Source: Stomoxys calcitrans
Taxonomy: Eukaryota; Arthropoda; Insecta; Diptera; Muscidae
NCBI RefSeq assembly: GCF_963082655.1
Contig: NC_081552.1
Location: forward strand, 2,852,001 to 2,916,000
Direction of reading: 5' to 3'
DNA: 64,000 bases
This document shows, one piece after another, positions 22,561 to 33,523 of the stretch; within the stretch, counting starts at the first letter, position 1; every line of letters begins with the position of its first letter. Made by a program: the position numbers and the translations under genes. The notes below the pieces were generated by a model. It ran no database searches. It was not told the origin of the DNA and was given only the letters and a program-made list of their open reading frames with translations.

Positions 22561-24784
22561 TTAGCAAATGTTTTTTTTTTTTTTTTTGTTTGCATGTTGC
22601 ACTATACGAATAATTGTTGCCTTTCTTCTACAAAAAAATGCTCAAAAGTAACATAACAAACCTCAGTTTACGCATTCAACATCGTTTAAATGTAAATTAA
22701 GCCTTAAGAGTTCCCAAATCGGACCTGCAGCAGCATTCTCGGGGACATTGGGAATTCTTATTAAATTTACATTCTAATGTTCTTTCTTTTATTCTCATTT
22801 AAATTTATCCGCTTGTTAAATAAACAAAAACGGGAAAACACCATACCAAATCAACTCGGCCTAGCCGGGCTTAGGCCAAGCCACACAGGCAGTTATGCAC
22901 CACCATGAGTCGCATGGCGAGGTTAAACGTGTTGTAAGAACATTTACAAATATTTCGTGAGTTAAGCTCAACAAAATGCAGTCAATATTGTCGTTCGTAT
23001 CAAAAAAAACGCTTGTCGTTGCAGTCAAGCAGCCAAAGTCAAAAACACCATCACCACAATTCGCTGCAATTCAAATTCAAGCGCGGCGGCGGCGCATTTG
23101 TTTGCCTTAGTTCACCGTTTTATTGGTAAAATGCAGCTGAAAAAAGTCAAGGCAGGAAACCCTGAACTTGTAGTATAATTTATAAAATTATTTACTAAAG
23201 TTCGCAAACGAAAAATGTCCAAAGTCAATAAAAAAAAAAAAAAAACACCCGCGCTCTGGGATGTCTCATCGGGAGTATTACGTTGCCAAAATCCAGCTTT
23301 GCAAGGCGAATGTTAAGCAGTAAGGACATGGCGAAGCCGATATGGAGATGCACCAAGTGATGCTGTAACTGAGTTGGATGCAATTGTGCGTAACAATTAA
23401 GTCGTGCTGTTGCCCGTTTGGCGAATTGTTATCGTTTTCGGTCAATGTTGTCGCTGATGCCACATCACGAAGCACAAAAAAGCACCAGGAACAAGGCTTT
23501 TTTTGTTTTTGGACGAAAGTGGAGGAGGTTGTAGCTGGGTCAGGAGATTCCAGATGCCACAGACAAATGGAACAAAAATTCTTTGGCATTTTAGTTTGAC
23601 AAGTGGTAGAGAGCAGCGTGTCTGTCTTTGCAGCGCTTGCTGACTCGGTGGTTAATCACGATCCCAAGTTTAAGGCATATTTGGGCAACAATTGTCGAAA
23701 AACGGTTTCATTGTTCTTCGAGGCCAATAAAAACAATCAGCGGCCATAAGTAATGCATTAAGCGGGTGGAGGAAGGCTTTGTGCGCAGGCGTAGAAGCCA
23801 TCATCGTCATGAGCCACAGCAGCAACGAATTTAGAACTCTGTAGTGCAGGGTTGTTGTTAGTACAGCATTAAGTGGAAATGCTGAATGATGTTGTTGGTT
23901 GGTTGGTCGTCCGGTCTGCTGGTTGTTGTAGCTGTTGTTTTTGTTGTTGAATAATATTATTGCAGACACGTCGCCTTGATTTATTGTTAAATCGCGCATG
24001 AGTAATGGTGCAAACCCTCAGTACGACATTGAATGCCGCTTGTCGGCACTCTGCCTTGGTGTTGTAAAGCACAGCGTGGAACGCTGGCCAGGCCAACCAC
24101 GAACCACGTCACTCTGGTATGACTAACCTGGAGGACTCAACTCTAGGCTGTCGGAATGCTCGTTCTAGCCGGTCTGAAGAAAAATGCTTCCTTAACCACC
24201 ATATACCTACGAGTACTCCTGGATCAGGGACCATAATAAATATTTGCTTTGTTTTCGTGTTGTGGGCCAGTTGGTTATATTCGTTGGCTTACTGGCTGCC
24301 TGGCTGGCTGGCTGCTCTTTTGTCGAATTGTTATTTATGCGGGCAATTTCCAAAATGGATTTATTGATTAAGACAATCCAACAATCTCGCAGCCAGTCCG
24401 CTTCGCCCTTATGCGAGGCACTTCCAGGCCTTGTCATTGCCCCAACAAACCAGCTCCAAAGCCACCAAACAAATTATTTTCAAATTGTCATAAACTTTGG
24501 CTCAAACACATTTGTCATTCTTCAATGCTGGCTTTGACTAACAGGCTTTGTTGCGACACCAAAAGAACATTTTCTTTGTCTGCCAGTGAGACATGATATT
24601 TTGCGTCATGGCCCTCCCCCAACATCCTTGGGCGATATGTAATCGGTGGACATTGGCGTAGAAAAGAAATATGTTTCGATAGCATTGTTAGTAGAAATGT
24701 ACTTTAAGAGAGGGTGACATCTATAACCTTAAGAGAGGGATATATCGCTTGACTAACAGTTAAACATATGATCCTTACCGATTT
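22561..24784. other. Unique DNA, no gene recognised
   Basis: Contains poly-T at 22570-22587 and poly-A at 23230-23245. Several ORFs (73-109 codons near 23278-23999 and 24119-24596) overlap on opposite strands, and CTGGCTGGCTGGCTGC and TTGTTGTT tracts are present. No domain, signal peptide with following exon, or RNA gene was supportable. Confidence 0.45.
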
Positions 24785-25132
24785 ATGAATTTGCTCAACG
24801 GGCTTAGGGTCGTTTGAGTTTGGATGTTAGAAGTACTCCATTCCTAAGAGACTTTATTTGAGCCCGATATTCTCATGGGGGTTATGGGAGAAAGACTTCT
24901 CCTATGACCTTCCACATACGTGCCAAACATGGTCTGAATAGGTGCATAACCTGATATAGCTCAAATATGAACCGATCTTCCGATTTTAATTGTTAAGCCA
25001 CTATTGGGCTCAATTCTTATCCAAATGTCGCTGCCATCTTGCACAATGACTTCTACTATGGTCTCCAACAGTCAAACCAAGCATTGTCCGAATTGGTTGA
25101 TAACCTGAAATAGCTCCAATAGCTTTGTAATT
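24785..25132 (-). repeat. Dispersed repeat A, diverged fragment
   Basis: AACCTGATATAGCTC, ATGAACCGATCTTCCG and TGACTTCTACTATGGTCTCC are A-type modules. The fragment abuts the complete A copy at 25133 in the same orientation. Confidence 0.6.
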
Positions 25133-26604
25133 TTTGTACTCTCCACCATAGGATGGGGGGTATACTAATTTCGTCATTCTGTTTGTAACTACTCGAAATA
25201 TTCGTCTGAGACCCAATAAAGTATATATATTCTTGATCGTCGAGAAATTTTATGTCGATCTAGCCATGTCCGTCCGTCTGTCCGTCCGTCTGTCGAAAGC
25301 ACGCTAACTTCCGAAGGAGTAAAGCTAGTCAATTGAAATTTTGCACAAATACTTCTTATTAGTGTAGGTCGGTTGGTATTGTAAATGGGCCATATCGGCC
25401 TATGTTTTGATATAGCTGCCATATAAACCGATCTTGGGTCTTGACTTCGAGAGCCTTTAGAGTGCGCAATTCTTATCCGATTGGAATGAAATTTTGAACG
25501 AAGTCTTTCGTTATGATATCCAACAACTGTGCCAAGTATGGTTCAAATCGGTCCATAACCTGATATAGCTCTCATATAAACAGATCTGGGGATTTGACTT
25601 CTTGAGGGCGCAATTCCTATCCGATTTGGCTGAAATTTTGCATGACGTATTTTATTGTTACTTTCAACAACTGTGTCAAATAAGGCTCAAATCGGTCTAT
25701 AACCTGATATAGCTGCCATATAAACCGATCTTGGGTCTTGACTTCTTGAGCCTCTAGAGGGCGCAATTCTTATCCGAATGGAATGGAATTTCGCACGACG
25801 TGTTTTGTTATGATACCCACCAACTGTGTCAAGTATTGTTCAAATCGGTCCATAACCTGATATAGCTGCCATATAAACCGATCTTGTGTCTTGATTTCTT
25901 GAGCCTCTAGAGCCTCTAGAGGGCACAATTCTTATCCGATTTGAATGAATTTTTGCACGAAGTATTTCGTTATGATATCCAACAACTGTGCCAAGTATGG
26001 TTCAAATCGGTCCATAACCTGATATAGCTGTCATATAAACAGATCTGGGGATTTGACTTCTCGAGCTTCTAGAGGGCGCAATTCCTATCCGATTTGGCTG
26101 AAATTTTGCATGACGTATTTTATTGTTACTTTCAACAACTGTGTCAAATAAGGTTCAAATCGGTTCATAACCTGATATAGCTGCCATATAAACCGATCTG
26201 GGATCTTGACTTCTTGACCCCTAGAGGTCGCAATTATTATCCGATATGCCTGAAATTTTGTACGACGGATCCTCTCATGACCATCAGCAAACGTGTTTAT
26301 TGTGGTCTGAATCGGTCTATAGCCCGATACAGATCCCATATAAATCGTTCTCTCTATTTTACTTCGTGAGCCCCAATGGGCGCAATTCTTATTCGAATTG
26401 GCTGAAATTTTACACAGGTCTCCTACATATAATTTAATTGTGGTCCATATCCTTGATATCGTTCTAATAGCAGAGCAAATATTTTCTTATATTCTGTTTT
26501 GCCTAGGAGGAGATGCCGGAAACAGAACTCGACAAATGCGATCCATGGTGAAGGGTATATAAGATTCGGCCCGGCCGAACTTAGCACGCTTTTACTTGTT
26601 ATCT
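25133..26604 (-). repeat. Dispersed repeat A, full-length copy
   Basis: Both ends are present: GTACTCTCCACCATAGGATG at 25137-25156 and, at the other end, the palindrome TTCGGCCCGGCCGAA (26564-26578) followed by CACGCTTTTACTTGTT. About six internal modules are present, including a small duplication (GAGCCTCTA twice near 25902-25918). Confidence 0.88.
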
Positions 26605-26716
26605 ATTACCCTTTGTTTGCCTATAAAAAAATATCGGGCAAAAAAATGGCAAATGAGATCCATGGTAGAGGGTATGTAAGATTCGGCCCGGCCGAACTTC
26701 TCAGGCTTTTACTTCT
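26605..26716 (-). repeat. Extra terminal stub of repeat A
   Basis: Directly after the end of the preceding copy comes TATTACCCTTTGTTTGCC, then GATCCATGGTAGAGGG, TTCGGCCCGGCCGAA and CTTTTACTTCTT. This is a second, tandem A terminus of about 110 bp without a body. The same arrangement occurs at 39961-40047. Confidence 0.75.
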
Positions 26717-26717
26717 T

Positions 26718-26810
26718 GTCACTCGATTCGTTCGCCAAGTCATTGAAAACAGCTATTTTGCCTTTTTAAAACCAACTGTTTTCGATGACTTGGCGAACGA
26801 ATCGAGTGAC
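26718..26810. repeat. Hairpin: 35-bp inverted repeat with a 23-base loop
   Basis: The left arm (26718-26752, starting GTCACTCGATTCGTTCGCC) and the right arm (26776-26810, ending GGCGAACGAATCGAGTGAC) pair at 34 of 35 positions. The loop 26753-26775 is AT-rich. It follows immediately on the A stub. I do not recognise it; it could be a tiny fold-back element. Confidence 0.9.
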
Positions 26811-26939
26811 AACACGAAAAAAATGGCAAAGATAGCCATTTAAACTACCTGAAACACTTATTGTTAAGGCCCGTCTTAGGGTGGGAAATTTTAAAAATAA
26901 TACAGTAAACAACCGCAACGAAATTCCTATACTTTATTA

Positions 26940-27365
26940 TACCACCGATGGATGGGTGTATATTCATTTTGTCATTCCGTTTGCAACACATCGAAATATC
27001 CACCATTTCCGAACCTATAAAGTATATATATTCTTGATCAGCTTAAAAATCTAAGACGATCTAGCTGAAACTTTTCTTTTTTTTTTTGGTCCATTACCAG
27101 GTTAAGCTCGAAGATGGGCTATATCGGACTATATCTCGATATAGCCCCCATATAGACCGATCCGCCGATTAGGAGTTTAAGCCCCTAAGAGCCACATTTA
27201 TTATACGATTTTGCTAAAATTTGGGCAGTGAGTTGTGTTAGGCCCTACGATGTCGTTCTTCAATTTCGCCCATATCAGTCAAGATTTCGATAAAGCTGCC
27301 ATATAGACCAATCTCTCGATTTAAGGTTTTAGACCCATAAAAGGCGTACTTATTGTCCGAAGTTT
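26940..27365 (-). repeat. Dispersed repeat C, truncated copy
   Basis: Starts ATACCACCGATGGATGGGTG and continues CATTCCGTTTGCAACACATC and AAAGTATATATATTCTTGATC. Internal modules contain GCCCCCATATAGACCGATCC and AAGCCCCTAAGAGCC. It breaks off at family E near 27366, without the GGCCCGGCC terminus. Confidence 0.75.
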
Positions 27366-27900
27366 TTGGTGTTGGACGACCCTTGCATACTTGATCCCAA
27401 TTTTTAATACCATATTCATATACTACTCCCCAATACTTTTATTTGATACCCATATTGTCCCTATTGAATCACTTTTGATTTTAAGTTGTGTTTTTGGGTG
27501 CGGGGGAGGGTCCGCCCCCTTCCAATATCCACAAACTAAAAAGGCTTTTCCTCCTTCATGACCGTTTTCGTAATCTAGTCCCGAATACTTTTCATTCGAG
27601 TCCCATATTGTCATTATCGTCCAATATGCAAATTTGGAAAGGTATTGGGGTCGGGGCGGCCCCCCAGTTACTTTGATCCAATTGAAATATGAAATTCGGA
27701 GTCTACTCCTGAATACCTATCAAAAATGGCTGAATCGATTTCTTTAAAATTTTCTCAGGTTGTGGGGAGTGGTCCGGAAGGACCAATAGGCTATATAATT
27801 TATTGATATCGGTAGGGGGGCGGACCCTCCCCTAACCCCAAAATAAAAGTGAATTGATCGGGACAATATGAGATCGCGATAACTGATACGCCATGTATCT
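27366..27900. repeat. Dispersed repeat E
   Basis: GATCCCAATTTTTAATACC, then AATACTTTTCATTCGAGTCC and GGGGTCGGGGCGGCCCCCCA identify a repeat with internal modules of roughly 100-190 bp. A second copy is at 37273-37630 on the same strand. The G/C-rich blocks (27495-27515, 27652-27668, 27813-27835) stand out against the AT-rich surroundings. Confidence 0.6.
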
Positions 27901-27929
27901 TCATTATCAACTTTTATTAATTAAGGACC

Positions 27930-28325
27930 GTCGCTGTACTGTAGGTCAATGTGGCCTAAGCTGAACAAGCATTTGCAAAAAGAGTTTGGCAATGTTGATG
28001 TGTTTGTTGTTCTTAGCATTGATGATTAGTTAGTAGCAGTTTCGGAATAGTGGAAAGTAAGGCATTCTTCTCCATTAGTGCGCTAAGGAGAGTTAGGGGA
28101 CTTACTGAGACCTGTTTCAAAACAAAGGCCTTACCCAATTGCCGTTGGATGTGTACAGCACCTTAATCAATTTGACAAAGGTGTTGATGAAGATACGTAG
28201 TGTCTCAGAAATAGCGCTCCACCATGCCAAAAAAAAACTTCTATAAGTTCTATTCTTCGAATAGAAAGCATTGAATATGATCTCGAGCTGGAAGATGTTT
28301 GAAATATTTTAAAGATCAAAATACC
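27930..28325. repeat. Family F unit 1
   Basis: Contains CTGTAGGTCAATGTGGCCT, TTTGGCAATGTTGATGTGTT, GAATAGTGGAAAGTAAGGC, CACCTTAATCAATTTGAC and GTGTTGATGAAGATAC in the same order and spacing as unit 2. Its downstream part 28228-28310 (AACTTCTATAAGTTC, then GATCTCGAGCTGGAAG) matches the inverse of 63195-63280. Reading frames are interrupted by stops. Confidence 0.7.
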
Positions 28326-28347
28326 AAAAAACCAAACTATTCGGCCC

Positions 28348-28784
28348 GTCGCCATGCTGTAGGTCAATGCGGCCTTAGCACAAAATATCACTATCAGTGA
28401 CATTCAAAGAATCTTCAAGTGCATCACAAAAAGAATTTGGCAATGTTGATGTGTTTGTTGTTCTTAACATTAATGATTACTTTGTAGCGGAATAGTGGAA
28501 GGTAAGGCTTACTTCTCTTTTGCTACGCTAAGGAGATTTGGAGGACTTACTGAGCCCTGTTTTATAACGAAAGCGTGTTCTACACCGTACTCAATAGGGT
28601 ATGTGGACACCTTAATCACTTTACCAAAAGTGTTGATGAAGATACATGGCGTATGAGGAATTATGATCTACTAGCCAGTCAAAGTGTCTTGAATAACACA
28701 GCACACACTTGCAAAACTTTCTTTGCTATGCTATTCTTTGATTGGGAATCATTGAATATCACGGAGCTATTAGACATTTTTTAG
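28348..28784 (+). repeat. Family F unit 2, with a 69-codon open stretch
   Basis: A direct, diverged repeat of unit 1, about 420 bp downstream. The ORF at 28575-28784 (VCGHLNHFTKSVDEDTW at residues 9-25, FFDWESLNITELLDIF at its end) corresponds in the other copies to HLNQFDKGADE and to FFE followed by a stop. The resemblance between translated copies suggests a once-coding source, but I recognise no domain. The copies at 9121-9240 and 63195-63280 make it a dispersed family of at least four pieces. Confidence 0.6.
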
Positions 28785-29300
28785 TTATTCCCCCAAAGTA
28801 GTGTGAGTCGAACTAATCTAAATTTCACAAGAAAATTAAGGATTTTATTGATTGCTGAAAAAAATTGCCAGACAAAAGTTGGGTTTAATGAATGAATTTC
28901 TAGCGGGGCATGTCATCACTGCCGTAGTGTAGTTCTCAAACCTCTCGTCTGTGGGGCCTACAGTTCATCATATCAAGCCTTGAACTTGGATCCACATGAA
29001 AAAGGCATGTTTGAATTTTAAGTTTGGCCACCACAAGCTAATTCCTGTTTCATGTGCTAACATCGCTTCTATGCCTTATTTAGTGATTTCATCAAATCGC
29101 TGGCTTTTTTTTCCAGCTTCAATTGCTTTTTGTTTCACAAACATCAATAATGTGATGCGTTCCAACTGCTTGTTGTTGTTCTTGTTATTCTGTCAACATT
29201 TCAATGGGAATGTTGGCCAACAAACTATTTCTCTAAGAAATGTTGCAAAAATTTCATTCTACAGGAAGTATTTTAAAATTTGTCCTTAAATATCAATTTT
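28785..29300. other. AT-rich DNA, no gene recognised
   Basis: A 97-codon ORF at 28996-29289 lies here with hydrophobic stretches but no recognisable family and no conserved neighbours. I do not call it a gene. Confidence 0.45.
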
Positions 29301-30955
29301 TTTATCTCCACCATAAGATGGGGGGTATACTAATTTCGTCATTCTGTTTGTAACTACTCGAAATATTCGTCTGAGACCCCATAAAGTATATATATTCTTG
29401 ATCGTCGTGACATTTTATGTCGATCTAGCCATGTCCGTCCGTCTGTCCGTCCGTCCGTCCGTCCGTCCGTCCGTCCGTCTGTCTGTCGAAAGCACGCTAA
29501 CTTCCGAAGGAGTAAAGCTAGCCGCTTGAAATTTTGCACAAATACTTCTTATTAGTGTAGGTCGGTTGGTATTGTAAATGGGCCATATCGGTCCATGTTT
29601 TGATATAGCTGCCATATAAACCGATCTTGGGTCTTGACTTCTTGAGCCTCTAGAGTGCGCAATTCTTATCCGATTGGAATGAAATTTTGCACGACGTGTT
29701 TTGTTATGATATCCAACAACTGTGCCAAGTATGGTTCAAATCGGTCCATAACCTGATATAGCTGCCATATAAACCGATCTTGGGTCTTGACTTCTTGAGC
29801 CTCTAGAGTGCGCAATTCTTATCCGATCAGAATGAAATTTTGCACCACGTGTTTTGTCATGATATCCAACATCTGTGCCGAGAATGGTTGAAATCGGTTG
29901 ATAACCTGATATAGCTGCCATATAAACCGATCTTGGGTCTTGACTTCTTGAGCCTTTAGCGTGCGCAATTCTTATCCGATCAGAATGAAATTTTGCACAA
30001 CGTGTTTTGTTATGATATCCAAGAACTGTGCCAAGTATGGTTGAAATCGGTCGATAACCTGATATAGCTGCCATATAAACCGATCTTGGGTCTTGACTTC
30101 TTGAGCCTCTAGAGTGCGCAATTCGTATCCGATTGAAATGAAATTTTGCACGACGTGTTTTGTTATTATATCCAACAACTGTGCCAAGTATGGTTTAAAT
30201 CGGTCCATAACCTGATATAGCTGCCATATAAACCGATCTTGGGTCTTGACTTCTTGAGCATCTAGAGTGCGCAATTCTTATTCGATTGGAATGAATTTTT
30301 GCACCAAATATTTCGTTATGATATCCAACAACTGTGTCAAGTATGGTTGAAATCGGTCCATAACCTGATATAGCTGTCATATAAACAGATCTGGGGATTT
30401 GACTTCTTGAGCTTCTAGAGGGCGCACTTCCTATCCGATTTGGCTGAAATTTTGCATGACGTATTTTATTTTTACTATCAACAAATGTGTCAAATAAGGT
30501 TCAAATCGGTTCATAACCTGATATAGCTGCCATATAAACCGATCTGGGATCTTGACTTCTTGACCCCTAGAGGTCGCAATTATTATCCGATATGCCTGAA
30601 ATTTTGTACGACGGATCCTCTCATGACCATCAACAAACGTGTTTATAATAGTCTGAATCGTTCTATAGCCCGATACAGATCCCATATAAATCGTTCTCTC
30701 TATTTTACTTCGTGAGCCCCAATGGACGCAATTCTTATACGAATTGGCTGAAATTTTACACAGGTCTCCAACATATAATTTAATTGTGGTCCGAACCGGA
30801 CCATATCTTGATATCGTTTTAATAGCAGAGCAACTCTTTTCTTATATCTTTTTTGCCTAAGAAGAGATGCCGGGAAAAGAACTCGACAAATGCGATCCAT
30901 GGTGGAGGGTATATAAGATTCGGCCCGGTCGAACTTAGCACGCTTTTACTTGTTT
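29301..30955 (-). repeat. Dispersed repeat A, longest copy, strict 153-bp internal array
   Basis: The CCGATCT-type anchor occurs at 29621, 29774, 29927, 30080, 30233, 30386, 30539 and 30691: six successive intervals of exactly 153 bp and a last one of 152. Units at the 5' end of the element are diverged in sequence yet keep the spacing. The tetranucleotide tract (CCGT)n at 29433-29488 is expanded relative to other copies. The ends are CTCCACCATAAGATGGGGGG and CACGCTTTTACTTGTT. Two of the three element-sense frames stay open across several units, which gives 51-residue repeats; I treat these as by-products. Confidence 0.9.
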
Positions 30956-32360
30956 TAACTAAATTCATAGAGGAAATGTTGGTGAAGCAGAAATAGCCTT
31001 AATTTTCATTCATTTCTCTGTGGGGTGGCATTGCACTGGCAGCACACCCCTCAACCTACGCCAATGCTGTTGGCTTTTCTACAATTTTGCGGTTTTGCCT
31101 GGCCCTATATTCGAAAAAAGGTGTTAGCGTTCTCGTCGTCGTTGCGGGCTTTGTGCTTCGTTGGGTCCCGTGCCCTCATCATGGTGTAATTGTAATTGGA
31201 ATGGTAATTGCATTTGTGTTTTTGTAATTAATGTAACCTTAACAAGTGACAACATGTCTGTTGTTTTTAATTAACCATTAATTATGTTCTAATTATTCAC
31301 TTCTAGTGTTGAGATATCCTTTTTGTGAACTTCAGCGTATTTCGCCTTTGTTTGTGTGCCAGGCCACAACAAAACCAGACGCAGCGTCTCTGGCAACAAA
31401 CGAGGCCACCAAATAAAGAAATAAGTGGTGCGTCTGCGTTTGTCTCAATGTCTGCGTGGTAGTAATTAGGAATATTTTATAGTATGCTAATGGAATAATC
31501 AGCTCTAGTTATAGACGCACACATTGCCAGCGCACTCACACACACACACTGGCGTTTATACACTCCTTGCCGACAATTAACAGAGGCCAGGTGAGAGCAG
31601 AAGGCGCACACTTATTTTCAGGAAGTGGAAAATCGTTCGTTGGTTCCTTTGTCGCAGTCATTTATATGGCAAGGAAAGTTTATTTGCATTTTGGCTTTGT
31701 TGGCTGATTTGCTCAGCCAACTTCTTAACTCCCACAGCTTGGCATTGCTGCTCTCTGGTGTTGCATGCTAAATGCGAAAACTGTAAAATTGCCAACTGCA
31801 TTCGTAATGAGTCGTTTGGAGTTTTTGGGCGGTTTTATTTCCTTTTATATGGTAGCCACAAAGCATCCAACAGGCCAGGGACAACTACAACAACTCTGGA
31901 GACGATGATGACAATAACCATTCAACCTACGCACTGCCGCATCGCAAAAGCTTTAAAAAGTAATCGAGTGAAGACTTTGAAATTTCTTTCGCTTCGTTTC
32001 TTTGTGTCGCTGATGATCCTCGCGCTCAAAGCAGATTGCCATCTTAAAGGTAAGCCTGCCAGCAAAGCCACCAGTCTCCTATGCGTTCATGGGTTTGGGC
32101 TTCTTTATAACTCTTCTGGGTTCGGGGGTATACTAATCTCGTCTTGCTGTTTGTAACTTCTCTCATATATCTTGCAGCGATTTAATGAAGTAGAATTTTC
32201 ACTATGTTCAAATGGAGACTGCATTAGAAAACGAAGAGGACAACCGTTGGAATATGAAAACCGCCAAATCGATGAGGTAATCAGACTATCGAAAGAGCAT
32301 CTTATAAAACTATGCATAAAAACTGCAATATTGTGCGTAACAAGTAAATCTATTTTCAGG
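30956..32360. other. Unique DNA, no gene recognised
   Basis: Contains ACACACACACAC near 31540. The 132-codon ORF at 31758-32156 begins and ends without recognisable domain or splice context and is probably chance. Confidence 0.45.
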
Positions 32361-32364
32361 CCAT

Positions 32365-32575
32365 ATGGCGCAGAGAAGGTCTGCGAGAAGATCAGAAATT
32401 ATGTTCTGATATTCTCGCCGGGATTTAAAGCCTGGCATTCAGCTTCATAAGTTGGCATACTCTGCATCACGGTACATTTGTGAAGTAGCCATTGATGTCA
32501 CTAAGTGCACTCGGTTTGGATTCCGCATTAAGTGGGGGCCCCACATCATTGAGCTAATGATCATGATGAGACGTT
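32365..32575. mobile_element. SINE-1-related composite, diverged
   Basis: The left part (32405-32460: TCTCGCCGGGATTTAAAGCC) is an inverted tRNA-like head. The right part (32472-32555: TACATTTGTGAAGTAGCC, CCCCACATCATTGAGCTAAT) is a SINE-1 body in plus orientation. The two halves point in opposite directions, so this is either a rearranged copy or two insertions. Confidence 0.5.
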
Positions 32576-32577
32576 GC

Positions 32578-32662
32578 AGCATTTCCTATGTCGATACCCG
32601 GCCTTCGCGGCATGGCATGGAAAACAATTAAGGATTTTGTAAATAGCACGGAATTCCTCACG
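32578..32662 (-). repeat. Dispersed repeat D fragment
   Basis: The reverse complement (GGAATTCCGTGCTATTTACA, CCTTAATTGTTTTCCATGCC) matches 60950-61005 closely and 59075-59110 less well. Confidence 0.65.
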
Positions 32663-32975
32663 CTACAGTCTTTAAAAATAGAGATATTGAACTAAAACTT
32701 TGCACAGATAATTTTTTTGTCCATAAGTAAGTTCGAAGATGGGCTATATCGGACTTTATCTTCATATAGCCCCCATATAGACCGATCCGCCGATTTAGCG
32801 TCCGATTTGCACGTAACGTTTTGGTGTCACTTCCAACAACTGCGGTTCATAATCTGGTATAGCTGTCATATAACCCGATCTTATTATTATTATTATCCAA
32901 TTTGGCTGACATTTTTTTTTTTTGGAGGGTATATAAGATTCGGCCCGGGCGATCTTAGCGCGCTTTTACTTCTTT
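32663..32975 (-). repeat. Chimaeric C/A repeat fragment
   Basis: 32665-32800 is C-type (AGATATTGAACTAAAAC, GCCCCCATATAGACCGATCC). From about 32810 it becomes A-type (CACTTCCAACAACTGCGG) and ends with the A terminus GGAGGGTATATAAGATTCGG and GCGCGCTTTTACTTC. It is the clearest example of exchange between the two families. Confidence 0.7.
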
Positions 32976-33412
32976 TATATACATACGTAAGACCTTTCGT
33001 TTTATTCTTTTTAGACCTTGCAAAGCTAAACTCCATCAAAAATCTTTTCCAAGCTCTAAGTGAAAAATAGTCTTTCCAAAAAGGGTGCATGAAAGTCGTT
33101 TTTCCATACTTCTATTTTACATGGGGTTTTATACCATTTTGTCTCTGCACGAGTAGTATTTCTCTTTGGCCAAACTGTAATGCGTTTTGCATCATCGGGT
33201 TCATCAACCGTTTATTCAAATGAAATCATATAAAAGATATTCGCTTAAACGTTGGCTTCTTGATGCAATTCTTAAACTGGCACAGCAACTGCCTTTGTGC
33301 CATCGATAAGCGGCTGTAGTATGCCAAATAATAGACGATTTATGGTAAGAGTCGTGTTTTGTTCACCCCCTTTGATTTTCGCATACTTGCGAGCAAACCA
33401 AACAATCAAATA
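32976..33412. other. AT-rich DNA, no gene recognised
   Basis: No motif, RNA structure or known repeat was found. Confidence 0.45.
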
Positions 33413-33520
33413 TTCATTAAAAGATGACATAAAAGTTAGGAGATAATAAATTTTGATACAATATATAATATTCATTAAAAGATGACATAAAAGTTAGGGG
33501 ATAATGAATTTTGATATAAC
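33413..33520. repeat. Tandem duplication, 58-bp period
   Basis: TTCATTAAAAGATGACATAA at 33413 recurs at 33471, and both copies continue through AAAGTTAGG and TTTTGATA. The second unit ends right beside the mariner-like element at 33524. Confidence 0.85.
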
Positions 33521-33523
33521 ATA

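Noticed and set aside
29736..30380. Long minus-strand ORFs with 51-residue repeats (MAAISGYGPI.., QEVKTQDRFIWQLYQV..)
   Set aside because: They are translations of the 153-bp repeat unit, occur in two frames at once, are broken at different points in each copy, and show no domain.
31758..32156. 132-codon plus ORF
   Set aside because: Composition is mixed, no domain or conserved motif is visible, and the 3' part overlaps a repeat-like GGGGGTATACTAATCTCGTC segment.
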